Part shown: positions 62,256-64,000 of the stretch, piece after piece
Position numbering within the stretch: the stretch's first letter is position 1
Layout of the letters: every line of letters starts with the position of its first letter
NCBI RefSeq assembly: GCF_043290135.1
Contig: NC_134700.1
Location: 160,242,053 to 160,306,052 of the forward strand
Length of the DNA: 64,000 bases
Direction: 5' to 3'
Source of the DNA: Rhipicephalus microplus
Lineage: Eukaryota; Arthropoda; Arachnida; Ixodida; Ixodidae
Position numbers and translations under genes: made by a program
Notes under the pieces: model-generated
Told to the model about the DNA's origin: nothing
Seen by the model: only the letters and a program-made list of their open reading frames with translations
Databases searched by the model: none

Positions 62256-64000
62256 GAAGTGTAGCAGCGCCGTACCGCCGTCGGGTGGCGAAACATACTC
62301 AGAAACTCTCCCATGGTATTTGCGATGGTTGAGAAGGCCGTAAAGAAACAAGCATGCGCAGGTGTAGTCTAGTGCTGTCGTGTTCGCTCTCGGACGATTT
62401 TTCGCTCACAACCAACGGGGCCGACGCCGTCGGCGAAATTTCTGCGACATGAGCTCTGTAAAGCTATCGCCTTAGAAGATCACTGCGACTACAAATCACG
62501 ACAGAGACACTGGCTGCCATTTCGCCACAGGATTTATGGCTTGTGTGGGTCGGATGTCCATGTGAAAAACTTCTCTTTCTTCCCTTTTCTTGCTTTTGGG
62601 AATTTGCGAGCTGACTCGTTGCGCACGTGAGCTGTCTAAGGGGTGCAGTGCACCATTGTTGTTTGTCGGGCGGCTCACTGAACAACGCGCGAAGGGTCAA
62701 CAGTACTTCGCTGTCCTGGTCGTTTCACAAGTTCATTTGTCAGAGTGAAAGAAAAGAGTAACTCAGACTGTTAAATAACAGTAAAAAATACCTCGCTTCG
62801 ACACAATAGCCTCCGCTCACGTTCTGGCAAGCGAGGCGTCACCAAAGTAAACAATACTTAAAAAAAGCAACAATGGGGTGTGAACTTTTCCTACGTAGGC
62901 GCTTCCAGCTTATTTGATTGGGGCAGCCTTCTGACGTCATGGGCGAGTGAAATGTGGTCATTTGACCCCGCAAAAATCAAGTTGAGGGTCGGCATTTTTT
63001 TCTTGTATTTTGAATTTTCCAAGTCGAATAACTTCAAACTGCGTTCCGTTATGTCTGCCGTTTTTGCTGCATTAATATGTCTGCACTTCAGTCAACACAA
63101 ACCAAAATAAAACTTGGGGTGTTGAATATTGTTGGAGGGCCCATTTAAATAAGAAAAGCAGGGGTAGGGTGCTTTTGTTTTGATTAACTTGATTTCATTT
63201 TTTTTGTCGAGCCTGGGCTGTTCGTTTTGTGGACATGTCCATTTCGGCCTGGCGACCAGCGCGCCGTCTGTTTTCGGTCTTCTTTTTTCCGTACCACAAT
63301 GACTGCTGCCCCAGAGATCCGTTTGTGGACGTAGTACATCTCCGAGGGGGGGGGGATAGTGCTTCTTAAATAGAAAGAAGATAAAAGTTAGCCCCGTAAC
63401 TGTCTCTCAGGAGGAGGACACCTCCACAGGAGCTCACGAGGGTTGGTGGTTAGGAGGGATTAAAATGATAGGGAGGATTAAAAGGTATATAAATAGAGGG
63501 GCAGGGACAGCCACATACGGAAGTGAGGAGAAGATAGGAAAGACGGACACTGTCACAAGAGTCCGAGGAAGGGGCACCACTCAGCGAGAGCTCCTGTTGG
63601 CGGCAGGAGATGGCGTAGGGCGAGCCAGTCCGCCAGAGTTGCGCTGTCGTCGGAGATCGCGGGGGCATAACCGGTCGGCGCAAAATCCAGCATAGACTCT
63701 ACTCACGTTGCCCATACAGTTTCCTAATATGGCCATCTTTGAGTGGTTGTTTCGGATTGCTCTAGAGCGCTCTCGTGAGAGAGAGAGAGAGGTTGCGTCG
63801 TTTTAGTTCATAATATTGGGGAGCGTGGTGATTGGGACAACCGAAGTGAAATACGCCACGCGCTTGCCATCTCGCAGGCTATGGTTCTGGCGTTGCCTCC
63901 GAGAGCGCGAAATCGCAGAAAGAGGAATCACTCCGATTGTACCAACAGATTGCAATTTAACAAAAAGGCCCCCTATATCAGGAGAACTGCACTTCAGTGA
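62256..64000. other. Right edge: repeat-like, no gene recognised
   Basis: 62,395-62,480 and 62,900-63,150 resemble dispersed tick repeats: the latter ends GGAGGGCCCATTTAAATAAG, similar to the GGGGCCCT termini above. At 63,400-63,700 a purine-rich stretch (GGTTGGTGGTTAGGAGGG, GGGATTAAAATGATAGGG) may be the leader of another repeat. A (GA)n lies at 63,774-63,791. Upstream NUP62 exons were looked for here (FG-coding text on the minus strand) and not seen. Confidence 0.35.

Noticed and set aside
62880..63110. 76-codon frame at 62,880
   Set aside because: No similarity recognised and it lies in repeat-like sequence ending in a GGGCCC-type terminus.

Overview
The window looks like nuclear genomic DNA from a hard (ixodid) tick, probably metastriate. 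Two ordinary animal genes are spread over long introns, and nearly everything else is transposable elements. The tick call rests on repeated copies of a ~240-bp tRNA-headed SINE whose sequence I recognise as the Ruka family described from Rhipicephalus, and on RTE, jockey-like, P/THAP, hAT and pogo element types common in tick genomes. I could not test the species.

Left part (1-9,850, + strand): four 3' exons of RPB1, the largest subunit of RNA polymerase II, at 663-845, 5021-5224, 6212-6395 and 8302-9647. They end in a C-terminal domain of 49 heptads. The introns hold a three-deep nest of DNA transposons (2,430-4,663) and a 1.2-kb hAT-like element (6,498-7,692). Middle part (16,760-39,348, - strand): eight exons of the nucleoporin NUP62, convergent with RPB1. 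They have compatible splice phases and run from FG repeats through the coiled coil to the stop codon and poly(A) signal. The 5' exons and start codon were not found and may lie beyond the right edge. The ~7 kb between the two genes holds a second hAT-like copy with a SINE inside it, a TTAA-flanked element nested in a TA-flanked one, and an RTE-type LINE relic.

The NUP62 introns carry a THAP/P-type transposon (18,734-20,945), SINEs, and a 5.85-kb full-length jockey/I-like LINE (31,223-37,071) inserted in an old SINE. Right of the last visible NUP62 exon lies a second P-type relic (40,404-42,494), followed by a repeat block from 43 to 62 kb. There, copies of a LINE whose ORF1 resembles an SGNH esterase stand head-to-tail and tail-to-tail, around a third P-type transposase (53.9-56.3 kb). 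One LINE copy is split by a young LTR retrotransposon that shows gag but no recognisable pol (46,306-50,381).

RPB1 makes mRNA and NUP62 is part of the nuclear-pore central channel. Nothing in the window suggests they are co-regulated beyond lying tail to tail. I found no RNA gene, CRISPR array or prokaryotic feature. What is unusual here is the nested TE structure, which gives a readable order of insertions, together with the esterase-bearing LINE family and the gag-only LTR element.
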